From assembly GCF_900182935.1 (NCBI RefSeq), contig NZ_FXUE01000001.1, positions 62,001 through 126,000 on the forward strand: 64,000 bases of DNA, in the 5' to 3' direction. Numbering within the stretch: the stretch's first letter is position 1; each line of letters begins with the position of its first letter. This document shows positions 9,335 through 19,300 of this stretch, piece by piece. Both the position numbers and the translations under genes were made by a program. The notes below the pieces were generated by a model. The model was not told the DNA's origin. It saw nothing but the letters and a program-made list of their open reading frames with translations, and searched no databases. Source of the DNA: Fibrobacter sp. UWB10. Its GTDB lineage: Bacteria > Fibrobacterota > Fibrobacteria > Fibrobacterales > Fibrobacteraceae.

Positions 9335-10848
9335 TATTCATCCCCCCGCCTAGATGCAAGCCAGAGCTTAAGAGTCATCGGATTTTCCAAAGAGGTTGAA
9401 AAATCGTAGCGGGCATAATCAAAGTAATTCACATACTGAAGGAGAGTGTCTGTCACACTCACGATCGAATCGCCACGATCGGTCTCAATCGTATCTTTCC
9501 TAGACTTCGTATAATCCGTGAAGGTCGGGTCCTTTTCCTGCAAGTACGGAAGGCCCATACGCATCATGAACTTCATATTACGGCCATCGCTAGCCTTATT
9601 CAAGAATTCACGCACGCCGTAAGTCAGCTGAATCGTCAAGGAATCGCCGTCGTGGAAAATCAAGTTCTGGAAACCCGATTCGACAACCGTAGCCGTATCG
9701 ATAAGGTACTTCGACTGCATACGGCGAACCACCTGGTCAGCACTATCCACAAAGGAGCCGCTCAGCATCTGGATGGGATAACCAAATTCGTTACTGCCCT
9801 TGGAATCATCGCGGGCCATCGTAAGTTGCGCATGGAGAACCACCTGGCGAACATCGTTGCCGTCGCCATCTGCACTGGGGAATTCATCGCCATAAAATTC
9901 AGACAGAGCCTCAAGGATAGGTTCGGACGGAAGTTCAACAACCAAGGAATCGTAAGTACCAGCATGCAGAATCGGGCATTCCGGACAATCTTCCTCGTTA
10001 GTCATGACATCTGCCATACGGAACGGATTAGGCGTAACGTATGTCATCGAATCTGAATGCATTTCGAAAATAGGCGGACGAGCCGTTCCATCGCCATAGA
10101 AACGGTACATACGGGGCGACTTCGGCGCAGAAAGACGAATCTGCAAGCGAGCGGCACCCTTCACCTGTTTAAGTTCGTTCACTAACTTCGAAGGCATATC
10201 CAAGCGGAGCCCTCTAGCCGTCGTGGTATCGGTGTCTTTAGCCTTAAGCATCTTCTTTGTCAGCTTGACTTGATAAGTCGTATCAACCGAGCCATCGCTT
10301 TCCCATTCCGTCAGGCTTTTGTACCAGGTCGTATCAGCTTCGTCCATCACATTCGAAAGGAACTTCTTATACGAAACAGAATCCGTGGATGTAAGTTTCC
10401 AGCTCACCGTGAAATCGACTTCTTCGTCAAAAGGAACATAATCCGACGGGATAGCGTTGTCTTCGTAGAAAGGCTTATGCCAGAACAGTCCCAAATACGC
10501 GCCCGAAGTATCCGATTCCGTAAACGACTTCATAAAATTCGACTTGGCTTCAAAAGCAATATCAAACACCAAGTCATGCGTAATGTTCGAAGAATGTCCA
10601 AGAACAGCACTGATGTCTGCAGACCTAGGCAACTCAGGAGCATACCTTTGGGCCGATGCCACCTTGATATTTTCAATGCTCAAAGTCTGCACCTTATAGC
10701 TACTCGGCAAGCCGCGAGCATCAAGCCAAGATTCCACACCATTTTCGTCAGAATCGAACAAGCAGGCGGTCAACGTAATTGTGCATAGCGATAGCGCCAA
10801 CGCCAGTAAATGGGTCTTTTTCAAATGATTAAGCAATGTTTTCTTCAC
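9334..10848 (-). CDS. Large lipoprotein of unknown function
   Basis: The 504-residue product has a lipoprotein signal with the lipid-bearing Cys at residue 29 (LTAC), followed by an acidic DSDENG stretch that would suit outer-membrane sorting. The body is rich in beta strands and Asp/Ser/Thr, with one CPECP cluster in the middle. I do not recognise the family. It is first in a minus-strand unit and is translationally coupled (TAATG) to the FadL-like barrel gene, so a surface or periplasmic partner of that barrel is a fair guess. A TATATT-like -10 lies on this strand near 10884-10889, but no good -35 pairs with it. Confidence 0.65.
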   Translation of the reverse strand: MKKTLLNHLKKTHLLALALSLCTITLTACLFDSDENGVESWLDARGLPSSYKVQTLSIENIKVASAQRYAPELPRSADISAVLGHSSNITHDLVFDIAFEAKSNFMKSFTESDTSGAYLGLFWHKPFYEDNAIPSDYVPFDEEVDFTVSWKLTSTDSVSYKKFLSNVMDEADTTWYKSLTEWESDGSVDTTYQVKLTKKMLKAKDTDTTTARGLRLDMPSKLVNELKQVKGAARLQIRLSAPKSPRMYRFYGDGTARPPIFEMHSDSMTYVTPNPFRMADVMTNEEDCPECPILHAGTYDSLVVELPSEPILEALSEFYGDEFPSADGDGNDVRQVVLHAQLTMARDDSKGSNEFGYPIQMLSGSFVDSADQVVRRMQSKYLIDTATVVESGFQNLIFHDGDSLTIQLTYGVREFLNKASDGRNMKFMMRMGLPYLQEKDPTFTDYTKSRKDTIETDRGDSIVSVTDTLLQYVNYFDYARYDFSTSLENPMTLKLWLASRRGDE

Positions 10849-10954
10849 TCAGTACTCCGAGTCTAATCTGTAATTCCAAGGACAATATAGCAAATTAGGT
10901 ACAAATAACCGCCAAAATTTCCTATATTTAGGCCCGAAAAAACTAGAGGATATT

Positions 10955-12295
10955 ATGGCCCAATTCAACGCCCATTTTAGGAACATCAACGGGGACGATA
11001 CTTACCCGCTGACCGACGTCATTTACCGCAGCAAAGTCGACGGTAGCTTGCTCGAAGTCGAACATGACCGCGCAGCACTTGCAAGCAAGAGCCCCGACGA
11101 ATGGAAGAAGCTCTTTGCCGAACGCCGCATGAGCTTTGAACCGGCCGACATGAGCGGTATTTGGAGCAAGCGCGAAATGGTGCTTCCCGACATGCCTCTC
11201 GAAGACATCGTGACCATGCGCGAAGGCTGGAGCCCGCTGTTTGACGCCGCTCCGCTCGCAAAAGAAATGGGCATCAAGAGCCTGAAGGTCAAGCTTTGCG
11301 GTAACTCTCACACAGGTTCTTTCAAGGACCTCGGTATGACGGTTCTCGTGAGCCAGGTGAACCACATTATCAAGAAGGGTATTCACCCGATTGACGCTGT
11401 GGCTTGCGCCTCTACCGGTGACACCTCTGCCGCTTTGAGCGCCTACTGCGCCAAGGCCGGCATTCCGAGCATCGTGTTCCTGCCCGCCGGCAAGACGAGC
11501 GTTGCCCAGCTGATTCAGCCGATTTCTAACGGCAGCATCGTGCTCGCCCTCGACACCGACTTTGACGGTTGCATGAAGATTGTGCAGCAGGTCACTGCCG
11601 ACAACCGCATTTACCTCGCCAACTCCATGAACAGCCTCCGCGTGGAAGGCCAGAAGACGATTTCTCCGGAAATCTGCCAGGAAATGGGCTGGAAGGTGCC
11701 CGACACCGTGATTATCCCGGGCGGCAACCTCGGCAACGTGAGCGCTCTGGCCAAGGGTTTCGAAGACTGCAAGGCCATGGGCCTTATCGACCGCATTCCT
11801 CGCATTATCGTGGCTCAGGCCGAAAACGCCAACCCGTTCTTCCAGGCTTACGAACGCGGTTTCGACAAGCTCGTTCCGATGCAGGCCAAGAAGACTCTCG
11901 CTAGCGCCATTCAGATTGGTAACCCGGTCAGCTATCCGAAGGCCGTGCGCGCCATCCAGAAGACGAACGGCATGGTCGTGAGCGTTACCGAAGAAGAACT
12001 CGCCAATGCCGCCCACCGCGGCGACCGTATCGGTCTCTACTGCTGCCCGCACACTGGCGTGGCTCTCGGCGCCCTCGAAAAGCTCGTTGCCGCAGGCAAG
12101 ATCGATAAGGAAGAAAACGTGGTCGTCATCAGCACGGCACACGGCCTCAAGTTCACCGAATTCAAGGTCGGCTATCACGAAAAGAAGCTCGAAAACATCT
12201 GCTCCAAGTTCGCGAACCCCGTATTCAAGGCTCCGGCAGACCTCGGCGCCGTCATGGACATCTTGAAGAAAGAGATGGCCGAAAGAAGGCGCTAA
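10955..12295 (+). CDS. thrC: Threonine synthase
   Basis: The 446-residue protein has the PLP-binding lysine in HTGSFKDLG (Lys124), the CASTGDTSAALSAY substrate/phosphate loop and the PGGNLGNV PLP-phosphate loop of threonine synthases. It converts O-phosphohomoserine to threonine in the cytoplasm. The ATG follows a good ribosome site (AGAGGA), with a TATATT -10-like hexamer at 10923-10928. It stands alone and ends at a clear terminator. The ThrH-like gene at 26.2 kb could supply homoserine phosphorylation if no thrB exists elsewhere; that is inference. A long ORF on the opposite strand is only a shadow of its biased codon use. Confidence 0.95.
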   Translation: MAQFNAHFRNINGDDTYPLTDVIYRSKVDGSLLEVEHDRAALASKSPDEWKKLFAERRMSFEPADMSGIWSKREMVLPDMPLEDIVTMREGWSPLFDAAPLAKEMGIKSLKVKLCGNSHTGSFKDLGMTVLVSQVNHIIKKGIHPIDAVACASTGDTSAALSAYCAKAGIPSIVFLPAGKTSVAQLIQPISNGSIVLALDTDFDGCMKIVQQVTADNRIYLANSMNSLRVEGQKTISPEICQEMGWKVPDTVIIPGGNLGNVSALAKGFEDCKAMGLIDRIPRIIVAQAENANPFFQAYERGFDKLVPMQAKKTLASAIQIGNPVSYPKAVRAIQKTNGMVVSVTEEELANAAHRGDRIGLYCCPHTGVALGALEKLVAAGKIDKEENVVVISTAHGLKFTEFKVGYHEKKLENICSKFANPVFKAPADLGAVMDILKKEMAERRR

Positions 12296-12334
12296 TGCGA
12301 CAAATCGTCATTCCGGCCACCGCCGGAATCTAGA

Positions 12335-12368
12335 AAAGCTCCGCGTCAAAGCGGAGCTTTCTTGTTTT
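12335..12368 (+). terminator. Rho-independent terminator of thrC
   Basis: A perfect 10-bp stem (AAAGCTCCGC at 12335-12344 with GCGGAGCTTT at 12351-12360) has a 6-base loop and a T-rich tail. It lies 40 bases after thrC. Confidence 0.85.
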
Positions 12369-12546
12369 AGGAATTTTGAGCGGAGTCCAGCCGTTCCCCG
12401 ATAACCAGGCTTAAATAGGCGATTGCGGCCGAAGATGCGGCAACCACGCTATCAGAACCATAGAACATAGCGCCGAAAACGACCGGAGCCAAGACCAGGA
12501 GCGTGGAAAACAGGATGTTGTTATTTGCAATGCTAAAGCGATTCAT
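12367..12546 (-). CDS. Small two-helix membrane protein, 59 residues
   Basis: This short ORF starts at an ATG with a strong AGAGAGG ribosome site 7 bases upstream and encodes 59 residues, MNRFSIANNN to ERLDSAQNS. Two hydrophobic segments are visible, about residues 11-29 and 34-50, separated by a short YGSDS turn, so it is probably a hairpin in the inner membrane. A TATATT -10 element and a perfect palindrome lie upstream. The stop is reached just inside the thrC terminator tail. I recognise no family. Good start signals, clean hydrophobicity and a plausible promoter argue that it is real. Confidence 0.6.
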   Translation of the reverse strand: MNRFSIANNNILFSTLLVLAPVVFGAMFYGSDSVVAASSAAIAYLSLVIGERLDSAQNS

Positions 12547-12571
12547 AATTTACCTCTCTTTTACGCATACA

Positions 12572-12606
12572 AATATACCTTTAAAATAATGACAAAAATT
12601 GTCATT
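12572..12606 (-). promoter_or_regulatory. Promoter and palindromic operator of the 59-residue gene
   Basis: On the minus strand a TATATT -10 (12572-12577) precedes the small gene. Just upstream is a perfect inverted repeat, AATGACAA-AAA-TTGTCATT (12588-12606, 8-bp arms), covering where the -35 should be. A repressor or activator site is the natural reading; the cognate protein is unknown. Confidence 0.45.
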
Positions 12607-12617
12607 TTGCAAACAAT

Positions 12618-12640
12618 AAAAAAGGCGGGACTTGCCCGCC
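12618..12640 (-). terminator. Terminator of the NSS symporter gene
   Basis: On the minus strand GGCGGG and CCCGCC (12624-12629, 12635-12640) form a short GC-rich stem. Six T residues follow at 12618-12623. It lies 20 bases after the symporter stop. Confidence 0.75.
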
Positions 12641-12660
12641 ATATTAGCTAATAAAAAGAA

Positions 12661-14067
12661 TTAGCCAAATATCTTGTTGTACAATTCCGGAGCGAACTTC
12701 TGGAAGTACCCCTGAATCAAGATTATCGCGATTACAACGGGAATCACCCACTTTACATAAAAGCGAACAATCTTATGAGTCGGGAACTTGAACCCTTTAC
12801 CGGTATTGATTTCGGCATAGAACTTTTCTTCGCCCCAGCCGCGCTTATGACAACAGAACACGATAAACAAAATCGAACCGATTGGCAACAGCGTATTGGA
12901 GACTAAGAAATCTTCGAGATCCAGCACACAACTACCTTCGCCAAAAGGCTGGAAACCAGAAATCATATTGAAGCCGATGGCGCAAGGAATCGAAAGCAGC
13001 ACTACCAGCACGGCATTCACGCGCACCACTTCCCTACGGTCAAAGCGGCGGGCATCGCGCCAGAAGGTCGTGATGTTTTCAAACACGGCCACCACAGTCG
13101 AAAGAGCCGCAAACGAAAGGAACAGGAAGAACGCCGCACCGCAAAGTCGCCCCGCAGGCATCTGCGAGAACACATTCGGAAGCGTCACAAAAATCAAGCC
13201 CGGCCCCGCATTGGGTTCAAGCCCAAAGGCAAAACAACTGGGAATAATAATCAGACCAGCAAGCAAGGCAACTGCGGTATCCAAGGCGCAAATATTGGCC
13301 GCCTCTTTTGCTATCGAATGATCCTTTTTGATATAACTTCCAAAAATGGTCATGGCTCCAATACCGAGACTCAGCGTAAAGAAGCTCTGACCCAACGCCG
13401 CAAAGAGCGCTTCGCCAATGCCGTTCTTCACAAGGTGGTCAAAATTGGGCAACAAGTAAAAACGCAAACCCGCCCCAGCACCAGGAAGCGTGACAGCGCG
13501 AATCGCAAGCGCAATCATAATGACAAACAAAAACGACATCATCCACTTGGTAATGCGTTCTACGCCCTTTTGGAGTCCGAGCGAAACAATACCGAAACCA
13601 ATCAGCGTTGTCGCGACCATCCAGCCAACCTGAATCGCAGGACTTGCAAGCGTTTCGCCGAACATTGCGCCGACCTGTGCCGGAGTCACGTTCGAGAAAT
13701 CGCCCACCACCATACGGTAGAAATAATAAAGCATCCAGCCGCAGACCGTGGTATAGAACATCATGAGCAGGTAGTTACCCGCAATCATGGGCCACTTCGC
13801 CAAATGCCACTTGGAATGTTTCGGTTCAAGTCGTTCAAAAGCACGACCCACACTGCGGTTCGCGGCACGGCCCACGGCAAATTCCGCCATGAGAATCGGA
13901 AGGCCGAACACGAGCAAGAAGAACAGGTAGATCACCACAAAAGCGGCACCACCGTACTGCCCCGTAATAAACGGGAAACGCCATACGTTACCTAGGCCAA
14001 TGGCGCAGCCTGCCGAAATGAGGATGAACCCCATACGGGAAGCAAAGGATTCTCTGTTACTATTCAT
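12661..14067 (-). CDS. NSS-family sodium-dependent symporter
   Basis: The product has about twelve membrane helices and the neurotransmitter:sodium symporter (SNF) signature in TM1, SAGCAIGLGNVWRFPFITGQYGGAAF, given here only as a described region near residue 15-40 and recognisable by GLGNVWRFP. The family takes up amino acids or related solutes with Na+. The substrate cannot be fixed from sequence, though bacterial relatives often carry Trp, Tyr or Leu. I prefer the ATG at 14067 to one twelve codons upstream, because a GTGACA-17-TATATT promoter ends 7 bases before it, implying a leaderless message. Confidence 0.88.
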   Translation of the reverse strand: MNSNRESFASRMGFILISAGCAIGLGNVWRFPFITGQYGGAAFVVIYLFFLLVFGLPILMAEFAVGRAANRSVGRAFERLEPKHSKWHLAKWPMIAGNYLLMMFYTTVCGWMLYYFYRMVVGDFSNVTPAQVGAMFGETLASPAIQVGWMVATTLIGFGIVSLGLQKGVERITKWMMSFLFVIMIALAIRAVTLPGAGAGLRFYLLPNFDHLVKNGIGEALFAALGQSFFTLSLGIGAMTIFGSYIKKDHSIAKEAANICALDTAVALLAGLIIIPSCFAFGLEPNAGPGLIFVTLPNVFSQMPAGRLCGAAFFLFLSFAALSTVVAVFENITTFWRDARRFDRREVVRVNAVLVVLLSIPCAIGFNMISGFQPFGEGSCVLDLEDFLVSNTLLPIGSILFIVFCCHKRGWGEEKFYAEINTGKGFKFPTHKIVRFYVKWVIPVVIAIILIQGYFQKFAPELYNKIFG

Positions 14068-14074
14068 ATAAAAA

Positions 14075-14103
14075 AATATAGAGTGTTGTAAGTTTTTTGT
14101 CAC
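14075..14103 (-). promoter_or_regulatory. Sigma70-like promoter of the NSS symporter, leaderless geometry
   Basis: On the minus strand GTGACA (14098-14103) and TATATT (14075-14080) are separated by exactly 17 bases. The -10 ends 7 bases before the ATG at 14067, so transcription should begin at or next to the start codon. Confidence 0.6.
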
Positions 14104-14194
14104 ATTTTAGTTTCGAAGAATCCGATTAAAACGGATCCTTATTTGGCATATTCCATATCATTTTCTAAATTTGCACGCGCAAAAAAGGTGTAAA

Positions 14195-15610
14195 ATGAGC
14201 GAAAACTACAAATACGGTTTTGTAACGGATATCGAGAACGAGGCCTTCGAGAAAGGTCTGAACGAAGATGTTATCCGCAGGGCGTCCAAGCTCCGCGGTG
14301 AACCGCAGTTCATGCTCGATTTCCGACTGAAAGCGTATGAAAAGCTCAAGACCATGGAGCAGCCGAACTGGGGCGAACTGAGTTTCGCACCGGTGGACTT
14401 GCAAGACATTGTCTACTACTCCGCCCCGAAGACCAAGAAGAGCCACGAAAAGATTGAAGACGTGGACCCGGAACTCTTGGCCACCTTCGAAAAGCTCGGC
14501 ATTCCGCTAGACGAACAGAAGCGCCTTGCCAACGTGGCCGTGGACGCGGTCTTTGATTCGGTGAGCATTTACACCAGCCATAAGCGCAAACTCATGGAAA
14601 TGGGCATTCTGTTCTGCAGCATCAGCGACGCCATCAAGGAATACCCCGAACTCATCGAGGAATATCTGGGTTCAGTCGTGCCCGCAGGCGACAACTATTT
14701 TGCAGCACTGAACAGCGCGGTCTTTGGCGACGGAAGCTTTGTGTATATTCCGCCTGGAGTCAAGTGCCCGATGGATCTTTCCACCTACTTCCGCATTAAC
14801 AACAAGGAAGCAGGCCAGTTCGAACGCACCTTGATCATCGCTGATGAAGGTGCGAGCGTAAGCTACCTGGAAGGTTGCACGGCGCCGGAATTTAGCAGCA
14901 AGCAGTTGCACAGCGCAATCGTGGAACTCGTGGCGAAGGACAACGCCAGCATCAAGTATTCGACCGTGCAAAACTGGTACGCGGGCGACCGCGAGACGGG
15001 AGCCGGCGGCGTGTACAACTTCGTGACCAAGCGCGGCAAATGTGCCGGCAAGAACAGCCGCATCAGCTGGACGCAGGTCGAAACAGGTTCTGCCATCACT
15101 TGGAAATATCCGAGCTGCGTGCTGCTAGGCGACAACTCTGTCGGAGAATTCTACAGCGTAGCCCTCACCAACGGGCACATGCAGGCCGATACCGGCACCA
15201 AGATGATCCACATTGGCAAGAACACCAAGAGCACGATTATCAGCAAGGGTATTAGCGCCGACTATTCTAGCAACGCCTACCGCGGCGAAGTGAACATTCA
15301 CAAGTCCGCCACAGGTGCCCGCAACTACACGCAGTGCGATAGCATGCTCGTGGGCGACAAGAGCGCGGCACACACGTTCCCGTACATCACGGTCGCAAAC
15401 GCAAGCTCCACCACCGAACACGAAGCAACCACCAGCCGCATTAGCGAAGACCAGCTTTTCTACTTCGAAAGCCGCGGAATCAAGCGCGAAGACGCCATCC
15501 AGGCAATGGTCGGCGGATTCTGCAAAGACGTGTTCAAGGAACTCCCCGGCGAATTCGCCACGGAAGCTCGCCAGTTGCTGACTTTAAAGCTCGAACACAG
15601 CGTCGGGTAG
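14195..15610 (+). CDS. sufB: Fe-S cluster assembly scaffold SufB, apparently orphan
   Basis: From the ATG at 14195, behind an AAAGGTG ribosome site, the protein has 471 residues and is close to typical SufB throughout, ending in LEHSVG. The scaffold residues match E. coli SufB: Cys381 in NYTQCDSML and the His409-Glu410 pair in EHEATTSR. SufB works in the SufBC2D complex to build Fe-S clusters on a sulfur supplied by a cysteine desulfurase. No sufC, sufD, sufS or sufE lies next to it; the gene is followed directly by a terminator. Partners must be elsewhere or absent. Confidence 0.93.
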   Translation: MSENYKYGFVTDIENEAFEKGLNEDVIRRASKLRGEPQFMLDFRLKAYEKLKTMEQPNWGELSFAPVDLQDIVYYSAPKTKKSHEKIEDVDPELLATFEKLGIPLDEQKRLANVAVDAVFDSVSIYTSHKRKLMEMGILFCSISDAIKEYPELIEEYLGSVVPAGDNYFAALNSAVFGDGSFVYIPPGVKCPMDLSTYFRINNKEAGQFERTLIIADEGASVSYLEGCTAPEFSSKQLHSAIVELVAKDNASIKYSTVQNWYAGDRETGAGGVYNFVTKRGKCAGKNSRISWTQVETGSAITWKYPSCVLLGDNSVGEFYSVALTNGHMQADTGTKMIHIGKNTKSTIISKGISADYSSNAYRGEVNIHKSATGARNYTQCDSMLVGDKSAAHTFPYITVANASSTTEHEATTSRISEDQLFYFESRGIKREDAIQAMVGGFCKDVFKELPGEFATEARQLLTLKLEHSVG

Positions 15611-15629
15611 CAGCCTCAAAAAACTTGTC

Positions 15630-15659
15630 ATGCCGGCCCCAATCCGGCATCTTTTTTTT
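15630..15659 (+). terminator. Terminator of sufB
   Basis: ATGCCGG (15630-15636) pairs with CCGGCAT (15644-15650). It is followed by C and eight T residues, a strong intrinsic terminator 20 bases after the stop. Confidence 0.9.
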
Positions 15660-15692
15660 ATTACCTTTTGAACATCCTTTCACGGAGGTTTT

Positions 15693-16238
15693 ATGCAGAT
15701 CTTATTCTTGATGGCAGATGGTTTCGAAGAAACCGAATTCGTCACTCCCTTTGACTACTGGCAGCGCGGCGGCCTCAATGTGACCCTCGCATCCATTAGC
15801 GACAGTTTGTCCGTAACAGGTAAGCTCGGGCTCCGTATTCAAGCAGATATTCTGCTGAAGGACGCCGACCTTGCACAGTTTGATGCCATTTACCTCCCCG
15901 GCGGGGGTCTGGGCGTCAAGAATCTCGCGGCAAGTGCAGCTGTCGAAGCAGCCATCAAGCAGTTTGACGCCCAGGGTAAATGGCTGTTCGCCATTTGCGC
16001 GGCACCGCTGGTACTTTCGAAGGCAGGCCTCTTGAAAGACCGCAAGTGCACTTGCTTCCCCGGCTGCGAAGGCGACCTCATTTGCAAGCAGTACCTGACC
16101 GACCGCGTGGTAGTCGACGGCAAGGTGATTACCAGCTGCGGTGCCGGCTCCGCCGAAGAATTCGCCTTCGAATGCCTCGCTCAAGTAGCGGGTCGCGAAA
16201 TCTCTGAAAAGATTCGCAACCAAGTCGTCGCCCGCTAA
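15693..16238 (+). CDS. DJ-1/PfpI family protein (YajL-like)
   Basis: The 181-residue protein matches the DJ-1 subfamily in full length. It has the nucleophile-elbow cysteine Cys102 in FAICAAPLVL and the supporting Glu15 in GFEETEFVTP, and the substrate loop YLPGGGLGVKNL is also present. Members act as glyoxalase III-type or deglycase/chaperone enzymes handling reactive carbonyls; the exact activity is debated in the family. It is cytoplasmic, with no signal peptide. The ATG follows a GGAGG ribosome site at good spacing. It is a single-gene unit ended by a terminator shared with the convergent pseudopilin gene. Confidence 0.9.
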   Translation: MQILFLMADGFEETEFVTPFDYWQRGGLNVTLASISDSLSVTGKLGLRIQADILLKDADLAQFDAIYLPGGGLGVKNLAASAAVEAAIKQFDAQGKWLFAICAAPLVLSKAGLLKDRKCTCFPGCEGDLICKQYLTDRVVVDGKVITSCGAGSAEEFAFECLAQVAGREISEKIRNQVVAR

Positions 16239-16267
16239 AGCGCAACTGAATACAGAATTTTCCGAAA

Positions 16268-16303
16268 CAAAAAAACCGGGTTGCTTTTGAAGCAGCCCGG
16301 TTT
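16268..16303. terminator. Bidirectional terminator between DJ-1 gene and giant pseudopilin gene
   Basis: AAACCGGG (16273-16280) pairs with CCCGGTTT (16296-16303) and an inner TTGCTT/GAAGCA stem extends it. An A tract lies on the left side, giving a T tract for minus-strand transcription. It serves both convergent genes. Confidence 0.75.
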
Positions 16304-16327
16304 ATTTCATAGAAAAGGTTTTAAAAG

Positions 16328-19300
16328 TTAAGGACTAGTAACCTTACACGACATCTTCTTTCCTGGCAAGCACTCTGTTGCAAAAGTTCCCCTGCAAGAA
16401 GTTGGTGTATTTCCATATCCATGCGAATCACAAACATGAACCGAAGTTACGTTATATTGACCAGCTGTTGAAGATCCTACAGTTTTATCAAAAGACCCTG
16501 AACAATATAAGCCAGTTCCATTATTTTCGTCTGTTGTTGTTGAAACCACAATCGTCTTTCTACAGGGAACTTCCGTATCCACACCCTTCGAAGATATTTC
16601 AACAGAACCAGTCACCACGACATCATTCACCGTAACATCAGCCACACATGAAGCCTCGCCTTTGTCACCACTGGTTACAGTATATGTATAGCGCTGCGTT
16701 CCAATTGCCAACGGTGTAATCTCATAACGGTTTGCACAGCCCGCAGCCCCACTCGTTCCAGATCCAGTCAATGCAGAAGTCCAACATGAACCACCATAAC
16801 TAGGCGTTAAAGTAAATGATTGTCCCAAATCAAGGGTCAACTTACTAAACGTACAACCAATAGAACCAGTGGTTGAGACACCTCCAGAACTTGCTGCCGC
16901 ATAATTCACCGTATAGGTTCCTGTACAATTTACAGCATCATCCTCTCCATGCTTAATTGACACAGTATAATCATGCTTTCCCGGAGCAGTAGCGCCAGTA
17001 AAATAGAGATTATAGCCACTATTATACGTTGTAGGGCCTCCCACTATCGAAGAACCATCCTTAACAGTATAAGTACATTCATTCGCGCCGCAACCACTTA
17101 CAGTCACAGAACTAGCAGGAATCGCCATAGACGGACCTGTACTAGTAGCAACCGCATTCACCGTTGCAGAAGTAATGCTACATGAAACTTCATTCTGGTT
17201 TCCTGCACTAGAATTACCGCTATTAGAGCCTCCTCCCGAAGAAGAGCTTCCTCCGGTTCCACTTGATCCAACAGTATAAGGAACAGTACAAGCAGACTCT
17301 CCATTTAAAGTCAGCACTAGGGTATACGATCCATTAGGAAGGTCTACTGCCTGAGTAAATTCAGTGTATTCAGAAATTGTCCTTTCGCTGCCAATCACAT
17401 TTCCAATAAGATCGCCATACCACAACTTGGCCTTTGCTGCGCCTGAAGACGGTGCCGTTATATTGGCCTTGAACACACCTTCTTCTACGCGGCAATTCGA
17501 CGCCGAAGCCGGAGTTACCGCATTCACCGTAACTGTAGCTTCGCAAACTGGCAACGTAGAGTATTTCAGTCTATACGTTAATGTACCTGCCGCCGTATTA
17601 ATATCAGCAGGAGTCCAGCTCTGTGCTTCGCAAGAAACACTTTCTGTGCAGTTTTTATTGTAAGTCACGGACTGTTCATCTACTTTGCCAACCAGTTCTA
17701 CAGTCGCATCGCAGCCACCTGTAGGACAATTTTGCATATAGTACCTGAACGCCGGCAAATTCTCACCAGCATCAATTTCACTCGCCTCAACCCAGCAAGA
17801 CATGGATGTTTTTTTCACGTTAACGACATTTGTCTGACAAGTTGTTTGAACGTTTTCCTTGTCCGTCATCGTTATGGTGAAGGTATAATCCTGCGATTCT
17901 GCGTTACCACTATTCAAACCTTCATAGACATCGGATCCTGGCACATAGAACGAACCATTCGCAGGGCAGTCCTGAGTCATATCGCTAAGAATTTTTTCAT
18001 TATTGGAAACAGTACAGCCACCATTAGCCGCATTTATCGTATTGGTGATTGTAGAATTAATCATAAACCCATTCCCATCAAATGAGGCTGTACAATCAAA
18101 AACGCCAGGAGCATTGCTACAATAGCTCTGTAAGCCCGAAACCGTAAAGCCCGTAGATCCAACAAACTTTACTGCCGAAACAGTCTGAGGATCAAAGCCC
18201 ATCTTTTCCGAAACTTGCGATACGTCAAATTCAATAGTACCATCGGCATTAATGGAATACGGATCACTAGCTACATTATTTTGGTCAATCAAATAAGCGT
18301 TGATGGATCCACTTAAATTCGAAATAGCCATCGAAAGTTTAGCTTCTCTCAAATTCGCATATTGATTATCCGGCATACTAACAAAGCAAGGATCTTCGCT
18401 ACAATATTTTTCCTGATTAAAGGAGCGTTCATGCTTGGTACAAGGGATAATATCACCTACATAGAATTGACCACAATCCGTAGAATAGGTGGTACTGCCA
18501 CATGTAATTTGGACAGATGCATTCTTGGCATAGCCGCTTAACCGAAGGTTACTGAATATAGCCATCGCTCTTGAAGTATCAATTTTATGGTAGCCTTCGT
18601 CTTTAAAATTATAAACATTACTGTTCAACTCGGCACCTTCATCCCAGAAGGCACCTATTCCACCTTCATCTGAACAATTGAACGCCGTTCCTAAATAACT
18701 AAAGCCCCTTTTATACAAACTACTACTCATATCACAGCCATTGTAGTAATATCCTACATCATTACAGTCGCTTCCGTTAAACCAACTAGACATGCTAACC
18801 CACGGAGTTACATTAGAATCCTTGGGCACGGTACCACCAAGGTACTGGTTTGCGAAAGAGCAATAGATTCGGGGGGTATTAAAGCAACTGTCACTATAGG
18901 TTTCAGAAGACCAAGATATGTCCTTATAGCGATAGAACGTATTGAACATTTTTATGCCCACGTATTCATGTCCTGGCGCTCCATAAGACAGCGATGTATT
19001 TTTCAATTTGCTCAAATCAAATGACACGGTACCTAAATCATGAGAACCAGTAGCAATGAAAGCCGTATTATAGTCCAAATCAATCGTAAGTGAAGCCCCA
19101 TCCAGAGTAATATTCATCGATACATCCGTTAGGGATTCCATTGGAACAAAATTTCCATCATACTCATTTTTAAAGTTTGCTTCAAGGCAAGCGGTGCTAT
19201 CGTTAAATTGTCCTTGAACATAACAAACACGAGCCCTAGCACCTATTCCTTGACCCTTCAATATCTTGGCTCTATACAAGGTTACCGACAAATAACTATT

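Noticed and set aside
10943-12178. 411-codon minus-strand frame opposite thrC
   Set aside because: Antisense shadow of a confident threonine synthase gene.
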